26,204 nucleotides of DNA from NCBI RefSeq assembly GCF_000315625.1, contig NW_005434585.1, forward strand, positions 274,113 to 300,316, given 5' to 3'. The position numbers were made by a program, and so were the translations under genes. Each line of letters begins with the position of its first letter. The stretch's first letter is position 1. This DNA is from Guillardia theta CCMP2712. Its lineage: Eukaryota > Cryptophyceae > Pyrenomonadales > Geminigeraceae. The notes under the pieces were generated by a model that saw nothing but the letters and a program-made list of their open reading frames with translations, was not told the DNA's origin and ran no database searches. Below, piece by piece: positions 1-9,085 of the stretch.

Positions 1-260
1 TTAACCCCCCACCCTTCCCCCTCCCTTCGCTCCCTCCCCCCCCTTGCTCCTCTCCTCCTTCTCTCTCACCATCATTCCCCTCCTCCTCCCCCCTAATCCC
101 TCCTGCTGCTTCTGCTCGACCCACCTCATACTGCCTCCTCCCCCACTCAGCTTCCTCCTCCCTCGTCTTTCCTCGTCTCTCCGCTCCTCTCCACCCCTCC
201 CTTTCCTCCGCTCCTTCTTTCCTCCTCCTGCTACTCCTCCCCTGCTCACCTGCGAACTAG
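1..260. repeat. C/T-rich low-complexity tract
   Basis: Almost pure pyrimidine on the + strand (CTCCTC, CCTCCC). It resembles the introns inside the downstream gene and is best read as an intron of that gene, ending at the acceptor ...GAACTAG before 261. No protein-like sequence is seen; open frames here are by-products of the composition. Confidence 0.6.
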
Positions 261-948
261 GACGGTTACCGTCGTTCATCGACGTTGGATTCAAGCTTCC
301 AAGACGTCAAACATGACAAGGTTGAAGCTGCTCCTCTTTCATCTCCTCCTTCCTCCTGCTCCCGAACGTCCTTTCTCCACATTCTCTCCCTCCCTCCCTC
401 CCCCGCTTGCTCCCTCGCTTCCCCCCTCCCCCCCTCTCTCCCAGTCCGTCCCTTCTCTCTCTTCTCCCCTTTCCTCAACAATCTTCCCAAATTCCTCGCT
501 CTCTTCATCAGCTCCTCTTCGTCCCCTTCGTCCCCTTCGTCCTCCTCCTCCTCCTCTTGGTTTTCTTTGTCTCATCATCATATCAGTTTGAGCTGGTCGA
601 GAGAAATCTCTTGGGCGGAACTTTCTTAGTGCCGAAAGACGTCAAAGCGCATCTTCTTGTGAGTGCTGCTGCTGCTGCTGCTCCTCCTCCTCCTCCTCCT
701 CCTCCTCCTCTTCTTCTTCCTCCTCCTCCTCCTTTTCCTGCTCCTTTTCCTGCTCCTCCTCTATCACCACCGCTTTCTTACTTGTCCTCTGCTCTCTTCT
801 GATTCGCCTTCAGAGGGAGATGGGGCTCGGGTATGAGGAGATGTACAGCCCGAGAAAAGACGACCCCCCGCATGAAGGTAGCCAACGGGGAAGGGAGGGA
901 GGGAGGGAGGGAGGGAGGGAGGAGGAGAAGGAGGAGGAGGCGGAGAGG

Positions 949-984
<36 letters not shown>

Positions 985-1535
985 AAGAGGAAGAGGAGGA
1001 GGAGGAGGAGGAGGAGGAGGGAGGATGTGTGAAGACCTTTTGCAGAACCGGATCGTCTGCTTCCTCGGCGCGACCAAGACAGCGTGTCAGAGGAGCTTTC
1101 CGTCGTGCTCAAGGGATGTCAGGAACTCCGAGGAGGAGGAGGAGGAGGAGGGGCGGGAGCAGCCTTCGAGGTCCCAAGGATGCCGGGGGATGAGGTCTCA
1201 AAGCAGAGCATCAATGATTACTTCTCCGTGCTGCTCTGCCCCGCAGGGAACCCGATCGATCTGGGAGAGGGAGGAGGAGCGGGGGGAGCGGGGGGAGCGG
1301 GAGGGAACAGCACGGATCTTGTCTTCTTGGAGGCTGCGCTGGAGGGAGCGGTGGTGGTGAAACGGAAGCTGGTGAGGGGAGGGGCATGTTTCCTTGCTAT
1401 CTGTTTCCTCCCGCATGTTAGACTTCACCTGTTCCTCTTTGAGCATCTGCAACCTGCGCTGTCTGTATGTGCTCAAGGACTGAGGTTCAGTCCTTTTGTG
1501 TGAACGGTTGCAACTGCTCTCCTTCTCTAAGTCTA

Positions 1536-1589
<54 letters not shown>

Positions 1590-1868
1590 GTCTATACTCA
1601 TCAAGTGTCAGGGTTGCGAGTGGAACAGTCAAACTTTCATGGGCCATGAGAACAAAAAAATTGAGCAATTCGTGAGGAGACGATTCGGACCTGATGAGAT
1701 CACGGTAAGCGTCCTTCCTTCCTTCCTTCCTTCCTTCCTCCTCCTGTTCCTCCTGCTGCTGCTCCTGCTCCTGCTCCTGCTCCTCCTGCTGCTGCTCCTG
1801 CTCCTGCTGCTGCTGCTCCTGCTCCTGCTCCTGCTCCTGCTGCTGCTGCTCCTGCTCCTGCTCCTGCT

Positions 1869-1904
<36 letters not shown>

Positions 1905-4900
1905 CCTCCTCCTCCTCCTCCTCCTCCTCCTCTCTGACCTCCCTCTTCTTCCACTTGCTCTTTTCTCTTGTGTTGTCTCGCTCTCCTTCACCTCTCCTCA
2001 GGTGGAGCTGGAGGGGCCGGAGCTTCTGTTTCTCCATCAGGAGCATCTAGGGAACTGCATGTACAGGTCGAAGAGGAAGAGAGAAAGTTGAGGAGCAGGA
2101 GGAGGAGCAGGCAGAGCAGGAGCAGGAGCAGGTGGTGGTGGTGGTGGTGGAGGAGGAGGTTGACAATAGCTGTGAAAATGAACGTTTCCCTCAGGTTCAA
2201 GTATCAAGTCAGCATCGATGGGTTTTACAGCTTGAGGGTTCGAGTCCTCCGGCAGAACTACAGGTCCTCGATACCTTCAGCTTCGTCTTTCCACCATTTC
2301 CTCTCCTCCTCCTCCTCTTCCTCCTCTCCCTACCCCTCCTCCTCCACGTCCTCGTCCTCGTCCTCCTCCTCCTCTTCCTCCCTCTCCTCCTCCTGCTCAA
2401 CCCTCCTTCTTTCATCCTTTTCTCCAAACTCCATGGGTTACCTCCTCTTCCCCCTCTCGCTGCTCTCAGTGAATCTTCCGCTGCTGCTCCTCTCCTTTCC
2501 TCCCCCTCTCTTGCTGCTCAAAGTGCGTCAGGTCGGTCGACGAGCTTCGCGTCTATCGTCCTGAGATCTACTTCGACGATCCTCTTGGCTCGGGTTTCTG
2601 GCTCGCCTTTGCTGGCACCAAGGTCACCAACCTCCCCCTCCGTCCTCCTCGTTCCTCTCCCTCCCTCCTCTCCCTCCTCTCCCTCCTCTCCCTCCTCCCC
2701 CTCCTCCCCCTCCTCTCCCTCCTCTCCCTCGTCTCCCTCGTCTTTCTTCCATGCTCTCCTCAACTGCCTGCCAGGTCAAGGACGTCACGGGGGTCGAGCT
2801 CCTCCTCGACGGGAGGGACCTGCCGTCCTGCAGCAAGAATGGCAGCGACATGGCCGACGGCCGGTGGATCTCGATGCAGGGAGACGGTGAGCTGGTGCGG
2901 AGGGAGGAGGAGGACCCTGAGGGCTCGCAGCATCGAAGCTTTTCCTCTCCACTCCCTACATCGCCTGCCCCAAGGCGGTCAAGGGGGTCAGGAATCCCTC
3001 GTTTCGAGCCGGAGGGTCCGGACGGCGATGGCTCGTCGACCCCTCGCAGTTCTACTGGGTATGGGGGGAGACGGTCGAGAGAAGGCGAGAGGCAGAGGAG
3101 AGGCAGAGGAGAGGCAGAGGAAGAGGAGAGGGAGAGAAAGCGGAGGGAGAGGAAGAGGAAGAGAAAGAGGGAGAGGGAGAAGGAGAGGGAGAGGAGAGGA
3201 GAGGGACAGGAAGAGGAGAGGAAGAGGAGAGGAGAGGAGAGGGAGAAGGAGAGGAAGGATTGGGGGGGGGGAAGCCTTAGAAGGGACAGGGAGAGGTGAG
3301 GAGGGGAGGGGACTGACGCACCATCAGGTGCCGTACAAGTGCAGGGAGCAATTCTTCGGGATGAAGGAGGCAGACGCGTGCCTTGCGCGAAGAAGGATCC
3401 TCTTCTCGGGAGACAGCCACATGCGCGTCCACTACAACTCGGTCATGAAGTTCGCGTGCGGGATACCCGAGGCTGCGCAGAAGGGACACCACACGTCTCA
3501 GGTCAGAGGGGAGGAGAGGGATGATGTGGCGGGAGTGGGAGGGGGACAGAGCAGAGAGGGGAGGGGAGGATGGGAAATGGAAGACGAGGAGAATGGAGGA
3601 GAAGGGGAGTGGTAGCGGTGGTGGTGGAGCAGCAGCAGTAGGAGGAGGAGCAGCAGCAGAAGCAGCAGAAGCAGCAGAGGCAGGAGGATCAGGATCAGGA
3701 TCAGGATCAGGAGCAGGAGCAGGAGCAGGAGGTTGTGGTGGTTATGGAGGAGGAGGAGTTACGAGAGGCTCAGTGTCACCTTCCTCGTCTTGCGGACAAG
3801 TGCTCACTCTCCTTGCTTTGCCTGGAGCACAACATGGTGCTGCTGCTCGTCCTCCTCCTCCTCGTCCTCCTCCTCGTCCTCCTCGTCCTCCTCTTCGTCC
3901 TCCTCCGCCTCCTCCTCCTCCTCCTCGTCCTCCTCCTCGTCCTCCGCCTCGTCCTCGTCCTTGTCCTCCGCCTCCGCCTCTGCCTTACCTGCCGCAGGTG
4001 GGATGGATGGACGCGACCGTCGACTTCTCCAGGTAAGCCCTTGGGACCCTCTAGAGCTCCTTGACGAGCTCGACCCCAGCTGGGACCTGATCGTCAGCAA
4101 CTTCGGTCAACATTCCGCAGCTGGAGCCGAACACTGGACGGTGAGAGAGAGAGAGAGAGAGCTGGGCATGGGAGGAGCTGACGCGAGCCGCTGCAAGGTG
4201 GCCGAGTACGGGAGGCATGTGGAGGTGTACCTCAAGGCGATCGCCAGGAGGATGCGGGAGGCGAGAGGGAGCCGGGCTCGCTTCCTGTGGATGGCGACGC
4301 CGGCGATGGTACACGTCAGAGATAATATGGTGAGGGAGCAAGCCTGCTCCTGCTCCTGCTCCAGCCCCTGTTCCTGCCCCTGCCCTTGCTCCTGCTCCCG
4401 CTCCCGCTCCCGCTACTACTGCCCCTACCCCTACCCCTGCTCCCGCTCCCGCTCCCGCTACTGCCCCTGCCCCTGCCCCTGCCCCTGCGCTGCTCCTGCT
4501 GCTGCTGTTCTCTGCTGCTGCTGCACTTCCTCCTCCTCCCGTGAACGTGTTGGATCCTCCAGATCTCGGAGTGCATGGACTGGCGGACGAATCAGCGCCT
4601 GGCTCTGTACGAGGAGCAGGCCAAGACCCTGGTCCAGCGGTATCAGCAGGAGTTCGGCATCGAGCGCTTCATGTACATGGTGGGAACGAAGAGAGGGGGA
4701 GGAGGAGGAGGGGGAGGACGAGGAGGAGGAGGAGGAGAAGGAGGAAGAGGAGGAGGCATAGGAGGAGGAGGACGAGGAGGACGAGGAGGACGAGGAGGAC
4801 GAGGAGGAGGAGGAGGAGGAGGAGGAGGAGGAGGCGATAACGCAGACGTCCAGGACACGTACAACCTGACGCTGCCCATGATCGAGGCAGCCAAGGGAGA

Positions 4901-5016
4901 CTGCGGGCATTTCCTCCCTGCTAACATTCAGGTGCTGGGCACCCGCGAGTTCACTGATGCCACTGACGCCTCCGCAGCTCGCAGCTGTGCAGCAGTTTCT
5001 CAACCTCGCGTGCTGA
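261..5016 (+). CDS. PC-esterase/NXPE/TBL-like SGNH acylesterase, 5' partial, 17 exons
   Basis: Exons read by GT-AG borders with matching phase: 261-320, 587-658, 814-877, 1046-1371, 1612-1704, 2002-2066, 2195-2263, 2532-2622, 2775-2886, 2931-3058, 3328-3501, 3998-4032, 4080-4140, 4198-4329, 4563-4679, 4854-4931, 4978-5016 (stop TGA). They give 571 aa in one frame. Residues 206-250 look like a beta-rich Ig/filamin-type segment (FKYQVSIDGFYSLRV). Next comes a Cys-rich block, LPSCSKNGSDMADGRW, typical of the segment before PC-esterase domains. VPYKC (361-365) leads to the SGNH block I GDSH (388-391), then NFGQH (437-441), and the terminal catalytic pair D549-C-G-H552. By family this would transfer or remove acyl groups on glycans in the secretory pathway; the substrate cannot be inferred. 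The start codon and any signal peptide lie upstream of the window. The first exon and the Gly-rich part of exon 4 are the least certain. The family is well supported; its exact branch is not. Confidence 0.82.
1531..1590 (+). repeat. (CTCCTG)n microsatellite in intron 4
   Basis: About ten hexanucleotide units of CTGCTC on the + strand, inside the intron between the exons ending at 1371 and starting at 1612. It is part of a series of similar intronic tracts in this gene. Confidence 0.85.
1709..1932 (+). repeat. TTCC then CTGCTC/CTCCTG microsatellite in intron 5
   Basis: A short TTCC run (about 1709-1738) is followed by nearly 190 bases of CTGCTC/CTCCTG units. Together they fill the intron 1705-2001 of the PC-esterase gene. 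On the + strand the tract is almost pyrimidine plus G; its - strand frames read as poly Glu/Gln, which is not evidence of a gene. Confidence 0.9.
3062..3290 (+). repeat. Purine-rich GAGGAGA/GAGAGG intronic tract
   Basis: Nearly pure A/G on the + strand. It occupies most of the intron 3059-3327 between the exon ending in FYW and the exon starting VPYKC. Its polarity is opposite to that of the pyrimidine-rich introns of the same gene. Confidence 0.85.
3615..3970 (+). repeat. Composite AGCAGG and CTCGTCCTC tracts in one intron
   Basis: The intron 3502-3997 holds a purine-type part (AGCAGCAGGAGGA, GGATCA repeats, about 3615-3735) followed by a pyrimidine-type part (CTCCTCGTC, about 3845-3970). 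One intron thus carries both strand polarities. Confidence 0.85.
4338..4550 (+). repeat. CTGCTCC / CCCGCT / CCCCTG intronic tract
   Basis: Short C-rich units (TGCTCC, CCCGCT, CCCCTA, GCCCCT) fill the intron 4330-4562 of the PC-esterase gene. The neighbouring intron 4680-4853 is instead GAGGAG-rich (about 4690-4835). Confidence 0.85.
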
Positions 5017-5566
5017 GTTGGGCACCTTCCCGTCCCATCAAGTTGATCGGACAGTCCGACCGTCTTGGGGGGCGTTAGGTGACTCCCGGCCTGGCTGGCC
5101 GCCCGGCGCGGGCCGGGCCCCGGCAGACTACAGGCTACCGTGACGCCGATTGTTCGGAAGTTCAGTGGAGACACGGCCAGTCAGCAACTTAACTTCGAGT
5201 CAAGAGGTGCTGGTCAGCTAACGTTGAGTAAAAGTGTGCCGCTACCGTCACGTTTACTCAACTGAGGCCTGCGGTACTAGAGGGCACCGGGTACGTCGGT
5301 GTAGTAAAAGGAGACATGTGGAGTAAAAGTTAAGATCCCTGCAATGGAGTCCAAGAGCAACCCGCCTCAGGGAGTGTCATAAGTACCCCGGACCGTCCGA
5401 TGCCTTGACACCAAAAAAAGTTTATATACCAACCGATGCGGTTTTACAACGTTTTATCGGGCATGCTTTTACACTAGGAAAAACTGTGCCCTGCTACCCC
5501 CACCCACTCATTTACCCATTTACTAGCCCCACCCCGTCATACTAGGTCGCATCGTGCGAATTCGCA
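5017..5566. other. Intergenic: CpG-rich palindromic island and G-rich promoter-proximal stretch
   Basis: 5040-5170 is CpG-rich with self-complementary words (GGCCGGGCC, GTTCGGAAGTTC). 5180-5400 repeats GAGTAAAA, AACTTAACTT and CGGACCGTCCGA words. 5400-5470 is more AT-rich and contains TATATA at about 5422-5428, a possible TATA box for the RWP-RK gene at 5567. 5479-5545 is C-rich on + (G-rich on -) and includes an element also found upstream of the second RWP-RK copy. No protein-like reading frame is evident. Confidence 0.6.
5479..5500 (-). promoter_or_regulatory. Shared upstream element of RWP-RK copy 1
   Basis: Read on the - strand it contains GGGGTAGCAGGGCA followed by CAGTTTTT. A near-identical element lies at 7276-7296 upstream of copy 2, in the same orientation relative to the gene. 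It starts about 67 nt before the ATG here. It could be regulatory, or simply what remains of an older, longer duplication. Confidence 0.4.
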
Positions 5567-6067
5567 ATGAACAAGGTCTTCGTGCAAGCGCGTCCGAGAC
5601 ACTCGCTGAGCAGAGACATGGTCCAGCTCTCCCTCCCCCTCCTCTCCAGCCTCTTCCACCTCAAGCAGCCTCTCGCCGCCGACTCCCTCGGCATCTCCCT
5701 CACCTCCCTCAAGACCGCCTGCCGCAGGCTCGGTCTTCGTCGCTGGCCCTACGAGCGCGACCGTGAGCAGGAGAGGGAAACGAGGCTGGGGCCTGGGACT
5801 CCTGCGGAGGAAGACGACTGCAGCGCAGATGTCAAGCTGGCGGTCACTGCTGACACTCAGGCAGGCCAGCAACCTCCTCCATCCGCCTCGGAGGCTCAGG
5901 ACAGCCAGACAGCACCCGGCACGGGGGAGAAGGCGGAGGCTTTCATGGGCGATCTGTGGGAGGAGGCAGGAAGGAAGGAGGCGTTTGCGATGATCTTTGG
6001 GAGCTTGCCGCTAGAGGTAGAGGAAGAGGGGGAGGAGGAGAGCTGGGCAGAGCTCGAGAAGATATGA
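5567..6067 (+). CDS. RWP-RK domain protein, copy 1
   Basis: Single-exon frame of 166 aa, with the RWP-RK DNA-binding domain at about residues 19-66. Within it LGISLTSLKTACRRLGLRRW is followed by PYERDR, the helix-turn-helix and signature region of this plant, algal and protist transcription-factor family. The usual basic RK after RWPx is replaced by ER. The C-terminal half is Glu/Ser-rich and ends in an acidic segment, which could act in transcription. The start ATG at 5567 is the first in frame, but the inverted repeat begins at codon 5-6 (5582), so the first residues differ from copy 2. AATAAA lies at 6102-6107, inside the repeat. Target genes cannot be inferred. Confidence 0.85.
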   Translation: MNKVFVQARPRHSLSRDMVQLSLPLLSSLFHLKQPLAADSLGISLTSLKTACRRLGLRRWPYERDREQERETRLGPGTPAEEDDCSADVKLAVTADTQAGQQPPPSASEAQDSQTAPGTGEKAEAFMGDLWEEAGRKEAFAMIFGSLPLEVEEEGEEESWAELEKI

Positions 6068-6146
6068 ATATATGTGTGAGAGCTAGTGATATGAGAAGAT
6101 AAATAAATGAAAGGGCGGAACAACTTGTACATGGTATGATTACTAT
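5582..6146 (+). repeat. Inverted repeat, left arm (565 bp)
   Basis: It pairs with 6507-7071 about a centre at 6326.5. The sequences I compared agree base for base, including the whole RWP-RK frame and about 80 bases of 3' flank. Identity stops sharply at 5581 and 6147. Just inside the spacer, an 11-bp unit GACAAGTTAAT occurs twice (6147-6168). Confidence 0.95.
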
Positions 6147-6506
6147 GACAAGTTAATGACAAGTTAATGCTCTTTTCAATGAAATAGCACTTGTTTCGAT
6201 ATCTCGACTGTATGTGATCAGCGTTGAAGAACTGTAAAGTACAAACATGCGAAGTACTTGTGTTTCGCGGGCGAGCAGCATCTGACCTTCGAGTGTCTTT
6301 CTGAGGTCTTGCCAAATGAAGACCTTATTTACGTTCCCTCTGATCAATAGGCGCGCAAAAGAAAACTCTAGCTCATGTTTCAAAGTGCCTCAGAAATGAA
6401 AAGAAAAGATTGATAACAAAGTCCGAACCGCTTTCAAAGTCTTTTACAAATGCTTCTTCCTAGTTCCATCTGCTCTGTCAGTCAAACTATGAAACATGTT
6501 TGGCTG
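6147..6506. other. Spacer between the inverted-repeat arms
   Basis: 360 bp of mixed composition, clearly different from the arms and from the GC islands. It holds short duplicated words (GACAAGTTAAT twice, TTTCAAAGT twice) and no convincing gene. A - strand frame of 76 codons (6153-6383) has no recognisable domain. Confidence 0.6.
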
Positions 6507-7071
6507 ATAGTAATCATACCATGTACAAGTTGTTCCGCCCTTTCATTTATTTATCTTCTCATATCACTAGCTCTCACACATATATTCATATCTTCTCGAG
6601 CTCTGCCCAGCTCTCCTCCTCCCCCTCTTCCTCTACCTCTAGCGGCAAGCTCCCAAAGATCATCGCAAACGCCTCCTTCCTTCCTGCCTCCTCCCACAGA
6701 TCGCCCATGAAAGCCTCCGCCTTCTCCCCCGTGCCGGGTGCTGTCTGGCTGTCCTGAGCCTCCGAGGCGGATGGAGGAGGTTGCTGGCCTGCCTGAGTGT
6801 CAGCAGTGACCGCCAGCTTGACATCTGCGCTGCAGTCGTCTTCCTCCGCAGGAGTCCCAGGCCCCAGCCTCGTTTCCCTCTCCTGCTCACGGTCGCGCTC
6901 GTAGGGCCAGCGACGAAGACCGAGCCTGCGGCAGGCGGTCTTGAGGGAGGTGAGGGAGATGCCGAGGGAGTCGGCGGCGAGAGGCTGCTTGAGGTGGAAG
7001 AGGCTGGAGAGGAGGGGGAGGGAGAGCTGGACCATGTCTCTGCTCAGCGAGTGTCTCGGACGCGCTTGCAC
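6507..7071 (-). repeat. Inverted repeat, right arm (565 bp)
   Basis: Reverse complement of 5582-6146. It carries the second RWP-RK gene from codon 5-6 to the end, plus its 3' flank with the polyadenylation-type AATAAA (6546-6551 on the - strand). Confidence 0.95.
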
Positions 7072-7086
7072 ATACAGGGTGTGCAT
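6586..7086 (-). CDS. RWP-RK domain protein, copy 2
   Basis: 166 aa on the - strand, identical to copy 1 except for residues 2-5 (HTLY instead of NKVF), because the repeat ends inside the fifth or sixth codon. The same RWP-RK domain (LGISLTSLKTACRRLGLRRW) and acidic tail are present. The ATG at 7086 is preceded by an in-frame stop on the - strand, so this is the only start unless an upstream exon is spliced in. The two copies converge tail to tail across the 360-bp spacer, so read-through transcripts could be self-complementary. Both frames are intact, which suggests a recent duplication or ongoing gene conversion. Confidence 0.82.
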   Translation of the reverse strand: MHTLYVQARPRHSLSRDMVQLSLPLLSSLFHLKQPLAADSLGISLTSLKTACRRLGLRRWPYERDREQERETRLGPGTPAEEDDCSADVKLAVTADTQAGQQPPPSASEAQDSQTAPGTGEKAEAFMGDLWEEAGRKEAFAMIFGSLPLEVEEEGEEESWAELEKI

Positions 7087-7275
7087 GGCGAAATGGGACT
7101 TTTGTCTTCTTCAGAAGGTCTTGACGATGCCCCATTGAAATGACTTGTTTTCGTTCGGATTCTATTTAGACGCCATCATTGAGACATATGGTGGGTGACC
7201 TGAGGGTACGGTAGGGTACTGGGGAATAGTTTTAGCGCGACTACCCATGTACCGGGTAAACTCTGGTCGAATGGA

Positions 7276-7296
7276 GGGGTAGCAGGGCAGAGTTTT
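7276..7296 (+). promoter_or_regulatory. Shared upstream element of RWP-RK copy 2
   Basis: GGGGTAGCAGGGCA followed by GAGTTTT, matching 5479-5500 in all but a few positions and in the same orientation relative to its gene. It is about 190 nt from the copy 2 ATG. Flanking words such as GGGTAAA are also shared. Confidence 0.4.
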
Positions 7297-7319
7297 ATCC
7301 GATCCGACCCTGGTCTCCG

Positions 7320-8420
7320 AGCCTCGGAGGCTCGGACCGCGACATGGCTGGCCTGGCGCGACTCCGGCGAGGGAATGGTGCTGCGCGCAGCCCGGCCTGT
7401 TAAGTGAAGGTATCAGTTAAGTTAAGTTGGGGGACCGACAGCACTGCGGCAGTCGGCGGCCGGGCCGCGGGCAGGCGGCCGGCATGATGAGGGTTGCCAC
7501 GGTCACCAGAGTCTCATCGTGTCAGGCTTTCCGAAGTTTCTCTTCTTCAACGGCCGTACAGACGGTACGGTATGGCCTGACTCCCGGCTGTCGGCAAGCG
7601 GCCGGTGTCACCGGAGCCCCCGGAGTCCGGGAGGCCCGGGCCCGGCCGCCGGGCCGCGGGTGCCCGGGCGGCCCCCGCCGGGCGCCGTGCCAGTCGGATC
7701 GGACGGTGGGCCACTGAGTGGCAGTGACTCTTGAGTAAGTCAGGCCCACGGTCAAGCGGCCCGGTCAGGTCACGGGCTCTACTAGGCTACCGAGTCCTAA
7801 TTGCCTCCACGTACTGATTTTTAACTTAACCGTCACGGAGTAAAAATTCGGACCGAGCGTCCGGTACTGCCGCCACAGGCCCGGGCGGTGGCCCGCGGCG
7901 GCCGCGCCCGGTCACGGACTGAGGGCCAGTGCCGCACAACGGCGCGGCAGGCCCCTGGTCACTCCGAACGGCAGCGGCCGGGACACGAATAAGCGTGCCG
8001 GGAACTTCGGAAGTTCGAGTCAACCGTGACCGGGGCCGGCCGGGCCGCATGCCCGGCGGCCGCCGCCGGGCGGCGCGATCATGATCATCCCGATGATTAT
8101 CATCACTGTGACGGTCGGACTCCTAACCGTCGAACCGGCGTGCTTGGGTAAGTTCAGGCTCAGCCGCTCCCGGCCGCCGGCGCGCGACCGTGTCCGAGCC
8201 TCTGAGTCTGTACGGCCTCAGTGGTACGGCCGGGCACTGCCCGGGGGCCGGGCCGCCGGCTGCGCGGCGGGGCAGTAGGCCACCGTGACGGCGTCCGAGT
8301 CGCGGCCCGGGCGGGGCCCGGGCGTCACACCGTGCCCGGCCACCGACTGAGTGCTTCAGTGCCCGCCCGCGGCGCCGGGCCGGCCCGGGGCCACTCGGAA
8401 GGAGGTGTAGCGGATGTTTG
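7320..8420. repeat. CpG-rich, palindrome-dense island
   Basis: About 1.1 kb dominated by GGCCGGGCCG, GCCGCCGGGC, CGGACGGTC, ACTTCGGAAGTT and TTAACTTAAC words. The same vocabulary recurs at 5040-5400, 11285-11400 and 21440-22240, with no exact long repeat visible by eye. The pattern suggests a diverged repeat family rather than coding sequence. Confidence 0.6.
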
Positions 8421-9085
8421 GTCTTGTACCGGTACTTATGATAGGTCAATCAGGGGGTAGATAACATACCCCACCCTCTTGAAAGGATAGGCCCTTGGAT
8501 TCAATTGAGGGTGGGTGCTATGAAAGCCTGGAAGATAAAAGCAAGAATAAAATCAAAAAACTATTTTTAGATCTGGTGTAGATCACTTTGGAAAACTTCG
8601 TACTATTATACAATATTTTTAATAATAAACAATAGAAAAATAATTATACACTATAAATTATAAGTTATAATAAAGAGTACATATTTACATTTGACCGGGG
8701 AACTTAAAACATATTGTAAAGGTAAAAGTATGTTCTTAGTATTTTTGTAGAACTTATTTAATTTCAGTAGAGCTTTTTGAGCCTTGTACCTACACATAGT
8801 ACTGGTAGATTGTACCATCAACCCTACACGACTCGGTTCATTTGAGGTGTTAGGATCAGGTTCTATGAACCTATAGAGCACCTAGTCAGATAGACGAGGT
8901 GGGGACTAGGGAGCTGTTGGGGTGGGGGTACACAAAGCGTAGGGTGTCCATATTTGACATGATGTGATCCTGGGGTGGGTAGTTAAAAGACCAGTGGATT
9001 TTCCTTGGCATCTTGTTAAAATTGTATCTAATTAGGGGGTGGTGAATGAATTGAGGGGGTAGGGGTCACAAATGAGGGGGTGTAG

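Larger units (their letters stand above)
7087..9085. other. Gene-free block: G-rich flank, GC island, AT-rich/G-rich flank
   Basis: 7190-7300 is G-rich (GTACGGTAGGGTACTGGGG) and includes the element shared with copy 1. 7300-8420 is extremely CpG-rich and full of self-complementary words (CGGCCGGGCCG, GATCATGATC, ACTTCGGAAGT, CGGATCGGACGGT). 8440-9085 turns AT-rich with recurring GGGGTGGGTA-type words. Open frames in the GC part lack any domain and follow from the composition. No gene is supported. Confidence 0.65.

Noticed and set aside
1198-2046. 282-codon - strand frame rich in Glu/Gln
   Set aside because: It is the reverse reading of the CTGCTC intron repeats and runs antisense to well-supported exons of the PC-esterase gene.
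2228-2256. GGGTTCGAGTCC, a second T-loop look-alike
   Set aside because: It lies inside a coding exon with conserved frame (YSLRVRVLRQNY), and no cloverleaf forms around it.
6153-6383. 76-codon - strand frame in the palindrome spacer
   Set aside because: No domain or neighbouring exon; it shares a few bases around AAGGTCTTC with the RWP-RK start region, but too few to claim homology.
5582-7071. Inverted repeat as a classical DNA transposon with terminal repeats
   Set aside because: The genes lie inside the arms rather than between them, the spacer has no transposase, and no target-site duplication is visible at the outer ends.
7427-8460. Several 65-110 codon frames in the GC island
   Set aside because: High GC removes stop codons; the frames are Pro/Arg/Gly/Ala-rich, overlap on both strands and contain no domain.
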